From Chloroflexota bacterium (GTDB taxonomy: Bacteria; Chloroflexota; Limnocylindria; Limnocylindrales; CSP1-4): a stretch of DNA of 21,091 nt. Both the position numbers and the translations under genes were made by a program. Below the pieces are notes generated by a model. It worked only from the letters and a program-made list of their open reading frames with translations. It was not told the origin of the DNA and did not search any database. The stretch is taken from assembly GCA_017881985.1 (NCBI GenBank), contig JADGQH010000020.1:1-21091 (forward strand). Reading direction: 5' to 3'. Each line of letters opens with the position of its first letter. Positions within the stretch are counted from its first letter, which is position 1. Below are positions 1-6,318 of the stretch, piece by piece.

Positions 1-828
1 GGTGTGGTTCTCCGTCGGCTCGTCGAAGGTCGAGGAGATGACCTCGCCCTTGACCGAGCGGCGCATGTCGGTGACCTCCTCCGGCCGCTCGCCGATGAGG
101 GCCACCATGAGCAGGACCTCGGGATAGTTCTCGCTGATCCCGTTGGCGATGTTCTTGAGGAGCATCGTCTTGCCGGCCTTCGGCGGGCTGACGATCAGGG
201 CGCGCTGGCCCTTGCCGATGGGGTTGACCAGGTTCACGAGGCGCTGCGAGAGGTTCTTCGGATCCGACTCGAGGTTGAGCAGGTCGATCGGGTGGATCGG
301 GGTGAGGTCGCCGAAGTGCGGACGCCGGCGGGCGGTGTCCGGGTCGACGCCGTTCACGGTGTCGACGCGGAGCAGGCCCCAGTACTTCTCGCCCTCGCGC
401 GGGGCGCGCACCGTGCCGTTGACGCGGTCGCCGATCCGCAACCCGAAGCGGCGGACCTGGCTGCTGCTGACGTACACGTCCTCGGGCCCGGGCATGAGCC
501 CGTGGCGGCGGAGGAAGCCGTAGCCCTCGTCCACCACGTCGAGGATCCCGGTCCCGTAGTCCTGCCCGAGGCGCTCGGACTGGCGCTGGAGGATCCGGTC
601 GACGAGGACGTCGCGGCGGTCTGCGGCGACGGTCTCGACGTCGAGCTCCGCAGCGGTGGCGCGGAGCTCCGCCGGGCTCATCTCCTGGAGCTCGACCGCG
701 CCGATCTCCGGGCCGTCGACAGTGCCGTTCAGCTCGTCGTAATCCGGCATGCCGGCCGGGCGCTGGCCCTGGGGGCGCCGGCGAGGACGGCGATTCCGGA
801 TGCGCGGATCGGGAACGTTGGAGGGCAT
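1..828 (-). CDS. rho: Transcription termination factor Rho (N-terminal 276 residues; 3' end beyond window)
   Basis: Hexameric RNA-dependent ATPase/helicase that terminates transcription. The minus-strand frame is open from ATG at 828 to the window edge, giving 276 residues of a protein usually about 420 long, so the C-terminal ATPase part is missing. Seen: an Arg-rich segment (about 9-24), a Rho N-terminal helical domain (about 41-85), the RNA-binding cold-shock-like fold with YGFLR (103-107), Walker A SPPKAGKT (214-221, Lys220), and the ERPEEVTDM block with catalytic-type Glu247 and Arg248. The residue before Glu247 is Gly, where E. coli Rho has Asp. AGGTGG at 839-844 lies 10 nt upstream of the ATG as a plausible ribosome site. 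The gene follows talC with a 170-bp gap that holds its own promoter. Identity is very secure. Confidence 0.97.
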   Translation of the reverse strand, partial: MPSNVPDPRIRNRRPRRRPQGQRPAGMPDYDELNGTVDGPEIGAVELQEMSPAELRATAAELDVETVAADRRDVLVDRILQRQSERLGQDYGTGILDVVDEGYGFLRRHGLMPGPEDVYVSSSQVRRFGLRIGDRVNGTVRAPREGEKYWGLLRVDTVNGVDPDTARRRPHFGDLTPIHPIDLLNLESDPKNLSQRLVNLVNPIGKGQRALIVSPPKAGKTMLLKNIANGISENYPEVLLMVALIGERPEEVTDMRRSVKGEVISSTFDEPTENHT

Positions 829-852
829 GGGAGAGAGGCCACCTGAAGCGTG

Positions 853-871
853 CGGCCGCGGTCCGCGGCCG
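853..871. repeat. Perfect GC palindrome in the rho leader
   Basis: CGGCCGCGG (853-861) and CCGCGGCCG (863-871) form a perfect 9-bp inverted repeat around one central base. In the rho mRNA it would fold into a very stable hairpin ending about 8 nt upstream of the AGGTGG ribosome-site candidate. It is a candidate for leader-based control of rho, which is known to be autoregulated in E. coli. That role here is inference. Confidence 0.5.
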
Positions 872-905
872 GGGAACTGCGCACCGGCGCGGAATCAAGC
901 CGCGG

Positions 906-931
906 CGGACGGTGCGTTGTGGGACCGTCCG
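906..931. repeat. Inverted repeat at the predicted rho transcription start
   Basis: 8-bp arms (CGGACGGT at 906-913 and ACCGTCCG at 924-931, plus-strand reading) are separated by 10 nt. The predicted start site near 925 lies inside the right arm, so this could act as a DNA operator more readily than as an RNA hairpin. No known regulator motif was recognised. Confidence 0.45.
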
Positions 932-961
932 AGCATACCTGCCGGGGAGCGTCCCCGTCAA
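932..961 (-). promoter_or_regulatory. Predicted sigma70-type promoter for rho
   Basis: On the minus strand TTGACG (961-956) is followed after 18 nt by TATGCT (937-932). This matches 5/6 and 4/6 of the -35 and -10 consensus and is the best two-box promoter in the window. The start point would fall near 925, leaving a leader of about 97 nt before the rho ATG. The -35/-10 spacer contains the hyphenated palindrome GGGGA-GCG-TCCCC (944-956), which could be an operator. Prediction from sequence only. Confidence 0.6.
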
Positions 962-966
962 TGGCG

Positions 967-989
967 ATCGAATCGGGTATCGAATCGGG
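967..989 (-). repeat. Two direct repeats just upstream of the rho -35 box
   Basis: The 11-mer ATCGAATCGGG (plus strand) occurs at 967-977 and again at 979-989, a 12-bp period. The first copy ends 5 bp from the predicted -35 of rho. Tandem sites abutting a -35 box are a common layout for activator or repressor binding. The binding protein is unknown and chance tandem duplication is possible. Confidence 0.6.
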
Positions 990-998
990 GCGGGCGCC

Positions 999-1661
999 TC
1001 AGCCCTTGGCGGCTGCCTCCTCGCGCGCCTTGGCCCAATCCGCCTTGAACTGGACGATGCCGCTGTCGGTGAGGGGGTGGTGCACCATCTGGCGAAGGAC
1101 CTTGAACGGGAGCGTGGCGACGTGGGCGCCGGCGAGCGCCGCATCGGTGACATGGCGCGGATGCCGGACGGAGGCGGCGAGGACCTCGCTGTCGAACTCG
1201 TGCAGGTTGATGATGTCGGCGAGCTCGCGGATGACCGTCATCCCCTCCTCGTTGATGTCGTCGAGGCGCCCGACGAACGGCGAGAGGAGGCTGGCCCCGG
1301 CCTTCGCGGCGAGGAGGCCCTGGTTGGCGGAGAAGATCAGCGTGCAGTTGGTCTTGATCCCCTCCTCGGCGAAGCGGCTGATCGCCTCGAGGCCGTTCTC
1401 GCTCATCGCGACCTTGACCACGATGTTCGGGGCGAGCTTGGCGAAGTGCCGGCCCTCGGTCAGCATCCCTTCCACGTCGTCGGCGATGACCTCGGCGCTC
1501 ACGGGCCCGGGGGTCAGCTTGCAGATTTCGCGGAGGACGTCGTCGTACGAGCCGCCAACCCGGGCGTAGAGGCTGGGATTCGTCGTGACGCCGTCGATCA
1601 CGCCCCAGCGGACGGCGGTCCGGATCTCATCGATGTCGGCGGTGTCGAGGAAGAGCTTCAT
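999..1661 (-). CDS. tal: Transaldolase, TalC / fructose-6-phosphate aldolase-like short family
   Basis: Transfers a dihydroxyacetone unit between sugar phosphates in the non-oxidative pentose phosphate pathway (sedoheptulose-7-P + GAP to erythrose-4-P + F6P). The 220-residue length fits the short TalC/FSA subfamily. Seen: N-terminal MKLFLDTADI, the TTNPS motif (26-30), Schiff-base Lys83 in VVKVAMSENG, and SPFVGRLDD (127-135). Phe129 aligns with the position that is Tyr131 in E. coli FSA and Phe in true transaldolases, which favours transaldolase over F6P aldolase. GGAGGT (1667-1672) sits 5 nt upstream of the ATG, and TAGAAT (1701-1696) is a candidate -10. It lies 116 bp downstream of pyrG and is separate from the pentose phosphate cluster at 9595-18837, which lacks a transaldolase. 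Confidence 0.93.
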   Translation of the reverse strand: MKLFLDTADIDEIRTAVRWGVIDGVTTNPSLYARVGGSYDDVLREICKLTPGPVSAEVIADDVEGMLTEGRHFAKLAPNIVVKVAMSENGLEAISRFAEEGIKTNCTLIFSANQGLLAAKAGASLLSPFVGRLDDINEEGMTVIRELADIINLHEFDSEVLAASVRHPRHVTDAALAGAHVATLPFKVLRQMVHHPLTDSGIVQFKADWAKAREEAAAKG

Positions 1662-1695
1662 GGGTGACCTCCAGGCGAGGGTCGGGATTCTGCAA

Positions 1696-1701
1696 ATTCT
1701 A
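1696..1701 (-). promoter_or_regulatory. Candidate -10 box for talC
   Basis: TAGAAT on the minus strand (5/6 match to TATAAT) lies 34 nt upstream of the talC ATG, ahead of its GGAGGT ribosome site. No convincing -35 box lies at 16-18 bp. Confidence 0.35.
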
Positions 1702-1720
1702 CGGTCTGGCCCGGCGGCCG

Positions 1721-1754
1721 ACGGCGCGGACGGTCATACGGCGCGGACGCTCAT
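1721..1754. repeat. Tandem 17-bp duplication between pyrG and talC
   Basis: Two abutting 17-bp units (1721-1737 and 1738-1754) are identical except at one base (ACGGCGCGGACGGTCAT against ACGGCGCGGACGCTCAT). On the minus strand each unit begins with ATG. The duplication is in the pyrG-talC spacer, just beyond the pyrG stop and upstream of the talC -10 candidate. It could be a regulator site pair or replication slippage. Confidence 0.75.
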
Positions 1755-1777
1755 GCGACGCGACCGGCCGCGATCGG

Positions 1778-3493
1778 TCAGCGCGCCTCCGCCTCGGACG
1801 TCGAGGCGGCCCGATCGGTGTCCGGGCTGCTGTCGAACCCGACGACCGGCACGCCCGTCCGTCGTGCGTGCAGGACCGGCTGGCGCCCATCCCGTAGTGC
1901 AACGGCCGTGGCGATGAAGCCGTCGAAGAGCGGGTGCGGCCGTTCGGGGCGGCTCTTGAACTCCGGGTGGAACTGGCTGGCGACGAACCACGGGTGGTCG
2001 CGCAGCTCCACGATCTCGACGAGCCGCCCGTCGGGCGACTGCCCCGACAGGATCATGCCCGCACCCTCGAGGAGCGCACGGTACCGGTTGTTCACCTCGA
2101 AGCGGTGACGATGACGCTCGTAGACCACCTCGTCGCCGTAGACCACGTGGGCCTTGGAGCCGGGGAGCAGGCGCGCCGGGTAGAGCCCCAGGCGCATCGT
2201 GCCGCCCTTCTCCTCCAGGTCGCGCTGGTCGGGCATGAAGTCGATCACCGGGTGCGCGGTGAACATGTCGAACTCGGTGGAGTTGACGTCGTCCGAGCCG
2301 GTCACGGCGCGGGCGAAGTCGATCACGGCGCACTGCAGCCCCAGGCAGAGGCCCAGGTACGGCACGCGGTGCTCGCGCGCATACCGCGCGGCGAGAACCT
2401 TGCCCTCGATCCCGCGGTGGCCGAAGCCGCCCGGCACGAGGATCGCCGCCGCGCCGCCGAGCGCCTCGTCGACGGTCTCCGCCGTCAGCGTCTCCGAGTT
2501 GACCCAGCGGACCTTCACGTCCACGCCATTCGCCCAGCCCGCGTGCTTGAGCGACTCGGTGACCGACAGGTACGCGTCCGGGAGCTCGATGTACTTCCCG
2601 ACGAGGGCGACCTCGAGCTCCGGCTTTCGGCGCTTGATCAGCTCCACCAGCCGGCGCCAGCGTTCGAGATCCGGCGGGGCGGCCACGTCCCCGAGTTCCA
2701 GCTCGCGCACCAGGAGGTCGCCGAGCCCGGACGCCTCGAACAGGAGCGGCACCTCGTAGATCGTGTCCGCGGTGACGGCCGGGATGACGGCGTCCACGGC
2801 GACGTCCGTGAAGAGCGCGATCTTCTCGCGGATCTCGTCGAGGACCGGGTGGTCTGAGCGCAGGATGATGACGTCGGGCTGGATCCCGATCCCTCGCAGC
2901 TCCTTCACGGAGTGCTGGGTGGGCTTCGTCTTGAGCTCGCCCGTCGCCTGGAGGGCCGGAAGCAGGGTGACGTGGACGTAGAGGACGTTCCGCCGACCCA
3001 CGTCCTTGCGGATCTGGCGGATCGCCTCCAGGAACGGCAGGCTCTCGATGTCGCCGACCGTTCCGCCCACCTCCACGACGACGACGTCCGCCCCGCCGTC
3101 GCGAGAGACGCGGAGGACCCGCTCCTTGATCTCGTTCGTGATGTGCGGGATGACCTGAACGGTGCCGCCCAGGTAGTCGCCGCGGCGCTCCTTCGCGATC
3201 ACCGCCTGGTAGATCCGGCCCGTGGTCACGTTCGAGAGCTGCGAGAGGTTCTCGTCGATGAACCGCTCGTAATGGCCCAGGTCCAGGTCCGTCTCGGCGC
3301 CGTCGTCCGTCACGAAGACCTCGCCGTGCTGGTACGGCGACATGGTTCCCGGATCCACGTTGATGTACGGGTCGAGCTTGAGGACGGAGACGGAGATCCC
3401 GCGCGCCTTGAGCAGGCGGCCGATGCTGGCGGCGGTGATGCCCTTCCCGAGGGAGGAGGTGACTCCTCCGGTCACAAAGACATACTTCGCCAT
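1778..3493 (-). CDS. pyrG: CTP synthase (glutamine hydrolysing)
   Basis: Amidates UTP to CTP using glutamine and ATP, the last step of de novo CTP synthesis. The 571 residues open with the amidoligase domain (MAKYVFVTGGVTSSLGKG, P-loop; KLDPYINVDPGTMSPYQHGEVF) and close with a class-I glutaminase domain. The glutaminase triad is visible: Cys383 in LGLCLGLQCA, His509 and Glu511 in SQFHPEFKSRP (E. coli Cys379, His515, Glu517). The protein is about 25 residues longer than E. coli PyrG because of a polar, acidic C-terminal tail. GGAGGAG (3502-3508) lies 8 nt upstream of the ATG. It heads a minus-strand series pyrG-talC-rho and diverges from the nitroreductase gene. Confidence 0.98.
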   Translation of the reverse strand: MAKYVFVTGGVTSSLGKGITAASIGRLLKARGISVSVLKLDPYINVDPGTMSPYQHGEVFVTDDGAETDLDLGHYERFIDENLSQLSNVTTGRIYQAVIAKERRGDYLGGTVQVIPHITNEIKERVLRVSRDGGADVVVVEVGGTVGDIESLPFLEAIRQIRKDVGRRNVLYVHVTLLPALQATGELKTKPTQHSVKELRGIGIQPDVIILRSDHPVLDEIREKIALFTDVAVDAVIPAVTADTIYEVPLLFEASGLGDLLVRELELGDVAAPPDLERWRRLVELIKRRKPELEVALVGKYIELPDAYLSVTESLKHAGWANGVDVKVRWVNSETLTAETVDEALGGAAAILVPGGFGHRGIEGKVLAARYAREHRVPYLGLCLGLQCAVIDFARAVTGSDDVNSTEFDMFTAHPVIDFMPDQRDLEEKGGTMRLGLYPARLLPGSKAHVVYGDEVVYERHRHRFEVNNRYRALLEGAGMILSGQSPDGRLVEIVELRDHPWFVASQFHPEFKSRPERPHPLFDGFIATAVALRDGRQPVLHARRTGVPVVGFDSSPDTDRAASTSEAEAR

Positions 3494-3511
3494 GGGCCGC
3501 GCTCCTCCGGG

Positions 3512-3533
3512 GTTTTTCCGATGCTACCGGAAA
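3512..3533 (-). promoter_or_regulatory. Candidate pyrG start region with A-run and flanking inverted repeat
   Basis: On the minus strand a weak -10 candidate TAGCAT (3526-3521) lies within the inverted repeat TTTCCG/CGGAAA (3515-3520 and 3528-3533). About 7 nt downstream the predicted start falls in AAAAA (3517-3513) followed directly by CCCC. No good -35 box is visible, so the promoter call is tentative. Confidence 0.3.
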
Positions 3534-3707
3534 GCGGCCGATGGCGCCAGAAGCATGCGGCTCGCGGAGGGTTGCAGTTCAGATTCGGATGGTGCCGACG
3601 ATCCTCGCTTCGATCCGTCGAGCCGCGACACCATGCTCGAGCCCGTGGCCAGGCAGGCGTGGGGCGCATCATCGACGATCTATCGCCCGGACGAAGGAGG
3701 GGCGCAC

Positions 3708-4295
3708 ATGGAGTTCGGCGACGTGGTCATGAAGCGGCGGGCAGTCCGCCGATTCGAGGAAGGAGGCGTCGGGCCCGGAGAGATCGAGCGGATCGCCCGG
3801 CTGGCCCAGCGGACGCCGTCGGCCGGGTTCAGCCAGGGGCAACGGCTCGTCGTGGTCACGGACCGGGACCTGCGCAGGGCCGTTGCCCAGGCGGCGGGCG
3901 AGGAGGAGTACGACGAGTTCGGGCCCTGGATCTCCGAATGCGCCGCCCAGTTCGTGCCCTGCGTCTCCGCGGAGATCTACCACCGGCGCTACCGCGAGGC
4001 CGACAAGGTCGCCGAGGACGGCTCCGAGATCGAGTGGCCGGTCCCCTATTGGTTCGTGGACGTCGGGGCGACGATGATGGTCGTCATGCTCGCCGCGGTC
4101 GACGCCGGGCTCGCGTCGGGGTTCGCAGGCGCCTTCGACCCGGCCGCCATCCGGGCGCTCCTGGGCATCCCCGACGAGTTCGTCCCGATCGGCGTGATGC
4201 CCGTGGGTCAACCGCTGCCGGATGTGCGCTCACCGTCGCTCAAGCGCGGCTGGGTCCCCTTCGAGGAGTTCGCCCGGTTCGACCGCTGGAGCTGA
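3708..4295 (+). CDS. Nitroreductase family FMN-dependent oxidoreductase
   Basis: Member of the FMN-dependent nitroreductase superfamily, typically homodimeric NAD(P)H-using flavoenzymes. Substrate not predictable. 195 residues. The N-terminus MEFGDVVMKRRAVRRF carries the FMN-phosphate-binding Arg cluster typical of the family. TPSAGFSQGQ (about 37-46) is the family segment near the flavin, and PYWFVDVGATMMVVMLAA (about 114-131) is the central core helix. The start is fixed by AAGGAGG at 3694-3700, 7 nt before the ATG; an upstream extension of the same frame is rejected. It diverges from pyrG across 214 bp and stands alone on this strand, ending before a hairpin shared with the convergent small gene. 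Family is clear, physiological role unknown. Confidence 0.88.
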   Translation: MEFGDVVMKRRAVRRFEEGGVGPGEIERIARLAQRTPSAGFSQGQRLVVVTDRDLRRAVAQAAGEEEYDEFGPWISECAAQFVPCVSAEIYHRRYREADKVAEDGSEIEWPVPYWFVDVGATMMVVMLAAVDAGLASGFAGAFDPAAIRALLGIPDEFVPIGVMPVGQPLPDVRSPSLKRGWVPFEEFARFDRWS

Positions 4296-4320
4296 TCGCT
4301 GCGGGCGCCGAAAACGGCGA

Positions 4321-4350
4321 CGGCCCCGTCGGCGGCTGCCGGCGGGGCCG
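4321..4350. terminator. Strong GC hairpin between convergent genes
   Basis: A 13-bp stem (4321-4333 with 4338-4350, one G-T wobble) with tetraloop GGCT lies between the converging nitroreductase and small membrane protein genes. On the minus strand the hairpin is followed a few bases later by a short TTTT run (complement of 4311-4314). It best fits a factor-independent terminator for the minus-strand unit and possibly acts in both directions. The U-tract is short, so Rho dependence cannot be excluded. Confidence 0.65.
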
Positions 4351-4375
4351 AATTCGGACGCGGCAGCGAGATTGG

Positions 4376-4531
4376 CTAGACGCCTTCCTGCTCGAGCTCG
4401 AGGGTCTCCTCGTCGCTCTCCTCGGTCAGCTTCAACCAGACGAAGAGGCCGGCGAGGACGACGAGCGGGATGACGACGAGCGCCGCCAGCGTGACCCCCA
4501 GGGCAGTCGCCACGATCTTGAGAACCTTCAT
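4376..4531 (-). CDS. Small single-pass membrane protein, 51 aa, unknown function
   Basis: A gene of 52 codons read from ATG at 4531 to TAG at 4376-4378. The protein starts MKVLKIVATALG, continues with one hydrophobic segment (about residues 5-33, rich in Val, Leu and Ala, ending FVW), and ends with a strongly acidic tail of Glu and Asp residues. A perfect AAGGAGGT (4539-4546) lies 7 nt before the ATG, one of the strongest ribosome sites in the window. It lies 34 nt downstream of the 164-aa gene and before a terminator-like hairpin, so the two probably form one transcript. The acidic tail is predicted to face the cytoplasm or the cell surface depending on topology, which sequence alone cannot settle. 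No family recognised. Confidence 0.75.
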   Translation of the reverse strand: MKVLKIVATALGVTLAALVVIPLVVLAGLFVWLKLTEESDEETLELEQEGV

Positions 4532-4565
4532 CGGCCGTACCTCCTTCGCTGGGACGCCGGGTCCG

Positions 4566-5060
4566 CTAGACCCTGCGGGCCTGGGGTGCCTGCGCGATCA
4601 TCACTTCGATGTCGTCCTTCGTGAACTCGGCGAGCATGTGGTGGCCGCCGGTGGGTCCCCCGTGGTGAAGGCGGACGACGAACGCGCCTTCCTGCTCGAA
4701 GAAGAAGATGTCGCGCGGTTTCTGCTCATCGATCCACCGCCCGAGCACCCGGAACGACTTCTCATAGTAGCCCGCATTCGTCCAGTCGGGCACGGCCGTG
4801 CCAGCGTTGCGCCGCGCGACGGCCTCCTCCATGAAGCGCGCAATGTCGTCATCGAGGAAGGTGAGGGTCTCTTTCACCTGGTGTCCCGGAGTCTCGGACC
4901 ATGTGCCACTGTCGCCTTCGACGGCAAGGCCCTGGAGGATGAAGCCGTCGGGCGCCTCAACGAGCAGGACATCGTGCATCCCGCGCTGGTCGAGGAACGC
5001 GCCGATGGAGCGCAGCACCTCCTCGTAGTCCTGGCGCGGGCTCCCCTCGTAGATCCGCAT
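4566..5060 (-). CDS. Conserved-looking protein of unknown function, 164 aa
   Basis: Not recognised. The 164-residue soluble protein is acidic and has no signal peptide or membrane segment. It starts MRIYEGSPRQDYEEVLRSIG, has a beta-rich middle (VLLVEAPDGFILQGLAVEG), a helical section around 70-90, an aromatic stretch with Trp, Tyr and Phe residues (about 92-110), and ends with a His-containing strand (FVVRLHHGGPTGGHHM, about 127-142). The alternating strand/helix pattern suggests a small alpha/beta domain with an internal duplication (DGFILQGL and EGAFVVRL are at similar positions in two halves), which is only an impression. GAGGAGA lies about 5 nt before the ATG. It is probably cotranscribed with the 51-aa membrane protein downstream. 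Confidence 0.8.
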   Translation of the reverse strand: MRIYEGSPRQDYEEVLRSIGAFLDQRGMHDVLLVEAPDGFILQGLAVEGDSGTWSETPGHQVKETLTFLDDDIARFMEEAVARRNAGTAVPDWTNAGYYEKSFRVLGRWIDEQKPRDIFFFEQEGAFVVRLHHGGPTGGHHMLAEFTKDDIEVMIAQAPQARRV

Positions 5061-5124
5061 CGTCTCTCCTCGTGACCCGCGTGCGCGTCCCGCGGTTCGG
5101 TGTCCGGCTTCAGCTTCCCGCGGC

Positions 5125-5280
5125 CTAGTCGATCAGGCCGCGCTCACGCGCGATGCGCTCGAACGCGCCAAAGACGCCCCAGCTCACGAGTGTACGCACG
5201 CTGGAAGGGGCGCACAAGGCGAACCGGTCAGCCGTCCCGTTCGGAACTCCCGCCACGACGCCGAGCGTCGCTGGCCCATC
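5125..5280 (-). pseudogene. Orphan coding-like stretch, possible 3' remnant of a gene
   Basis: Between psuG and the 164-aa gene the minus strand reads about 52 codons of plausible protein (start DGPATLGVVAGVPNGTADRF, end VFGAFERIARERGLID) closing at TAG 5125-5127. It has no ATG and no Shine-Dalgarno before any GTG or TTG. It is in the same frame as psuG, directly after the psuG TGA, with no other stop between. Third-position G/C is high (about 80%) but below neighbouring genes. PsuG ends at the normal family length, so this is more likely a decayed gene end than a psuG extension. Family not recognised. Confidence 0.35.
5189..5217 (-). promoter_or_regulatory. Possible promoter for the 164-aa/51-aa gene pair
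   Basis: On the minus strand TTGTGC is followed after 17 nt by TACACT (5194-5189), upstream of the 164-aa gene. Spacing is ideal but both boxes are weak matches (3/6 and 4/6). The leader would be about 120 nt. Confidence 0.25.
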
Positions 5281-5295
5281 GAGCTGGGACGAGGG

Positions 5296-6258
5296 TCAGA
5301 TCGCTCTGGCGAGCAGGCCGGCAACGCTCGCGTTGTTGATGATGAGGGCCGTGTTGGCACGAATGGACCTGCCGTCGGTCAGATCCGCGACCCGCTGAAG
5401 GACCCAGGGCGTGAGGTCCGGTCCGTGGATCCCGGCTTCCTCCGCGTCCGCGGTCGCCCGGGCGATCGCCGCCATGGCCTCCGCACGGGGCAGCTCGTCC
5501 GCGGCGGGGACCGGCACGCAGAGCAGCACTCCCGACCCGAGCCCGAGCGCGAGGTGGATCCGCACGAGGTCGGCGGCGGCGGCGAGGTCGGGGACGTGCT
5601 GCGGCGCAGGGATCCCGGATGCGCGCGAGAAGAAGCCCGGCAGCTCGTCCGTCCCGAGCGCGACGACCGGCACGCCACGCGACTCGAGCACCTCGAGCGT
5701 GCCCCGGACGTCGAGGATCGCCTTCGGGCCGGCACACACCACGATGACGGGCGTCCGGGCCAGCTCCTCGAGGTCGACCGAGACGTCGAGGCTCGGCGGT
5801 CGCCGGAGCCCGTCGGAGGCCACCGCCGGTTCGAAGGCCCCAGGGTGGACGCCGCCGATCCCGCCGGTGGCGAAGACCCGGATGCCGGCCGCGGCGCACG
5901 CGAGCATGGTTGCCGAGACCGTCGTCGCGCCGAGCACGCCGGCCGCCAGGGCACCCGCGAGCGTCGGACGGGCGACCTTCCGGACGCCGTCGGCGGTCGC
6001 GAGCTCGACGAGGGCCGCCGCGTCGAGCCCGACCACGAGCCGGCCGTCCCGGATCCCCACGGTCGCGGGCACGGCACCCGATTCGCGCACGGCGGCCTCC
6101 GCGGCGCCGGCAACCTCGAGGTTGCGCGGAAACGGAAGCCCGTGGCTGATGAGCGTCGATTCGAGGGCAACCACGGGGCGTCCGGCCCGCAGCGCCTCGG
6201 CAACCTCCGGGGCAATGGCAAGTCGTTCGCGGAGACCTGCGACGAGCGGATCCTGCAT
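5296..6258 (-). CDS. psuG: Pseudouridine-5'-phosphate glycosidase
   Basis: Splits pseudouridine 5'-phosphate into uracil and ribose-5-phosphate in the breakdown of pseudouridine released from RNA. 320 residues, close to the family's usual length of about 310. Family blocks in order: VALESTLISHGLP (30-42, Glu33), GVRKVARP (91-98, Lys94), GATTVSATM (110-118), FATGGIGGVHPGA (129-141; the usual motif has VHRGA), DVSVDLEEL (158-166), and VVCAGPKAILDVRGTLEVLE (173-192, Lys179). About ten residues are inserted between VHPGA and DVSVDL. The start at 6258 has no Shine-Dalgarno but a TACCCT box 6 nt upstream. The ribose-5-phosphate formed can feed the pentose phosphate enzymes encoded nearby. No psuK is adjacent. 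Confidence 0.94.
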   Translation of the reverse strand: MQDPLVAGLRERLAIAPEVAEALRAGRPVVALESTLISHGLPFPRNLEVAGAAEAAVRESGAVPATVGIRDGRLVVGLDAAALVELATADGVRKVARPTLAGALAAGVLGATTVSATMLACAAAGIRVFATGGIGGVHPGAFEPAVASDGLRRPPSLDVSVDLEELARTPVIVVCAGPKAILDVRGTLEVLESRGVPVVALGTDELPGFFSRASGIPAPQHVPDLAAAADLVRIHLALGLGSGVLLCVPVPAADELPRAEAMAAIARATADAEEAGIHGPDLTPWVLQRVADLTDGRSIRANTALIINNASVAGLLARAI

Positions 6259-6264
6259 CCGTTG

Positions 6265-6270
6265 AGGGTA
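6265..6270 (-). promoter_or_regulatory. Leaderless-type -10 box of psuG
   Basis: TACCCT on the minus strand ends 6 nt before the psuG ATG, placing the transcription start at or next to the start codon. No Shine-Dalgarno and no clear -35 box are present. Confidence 0.45.
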
Positions 6271-6312
6271 CCGTCGGGCGGACACGGTCGTCGCGGCACG
6301 TCCGCGACGACG

Positions 6313-6318
6313 TACGCT
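6313..6318 (+). promoter_or_regulatory. Leaderless-type -10 box of the S9 peptidase gene
   Basis: TACGCT ends 7 nt before the GTG start at 6326, with no Shine-Dalgarno between. It is back-to-back with the psuG box. Confidence 0.45.

Noticed and set aside
4..846. Long plus-strand open frame opposite rho
   Set aside because: The minus strand encodes clear Rho motifs over the same bases; the plus frame is a low-information Arg/Ala/Val-rich shadow of GC-rich codons.
3342..3707. Upstream extension of the nitroreductase into pyrG
   Set aside because: The ATG at 3708 has a near-perfect ribosome site and starts the family homology; the extension overlaps pyrG.
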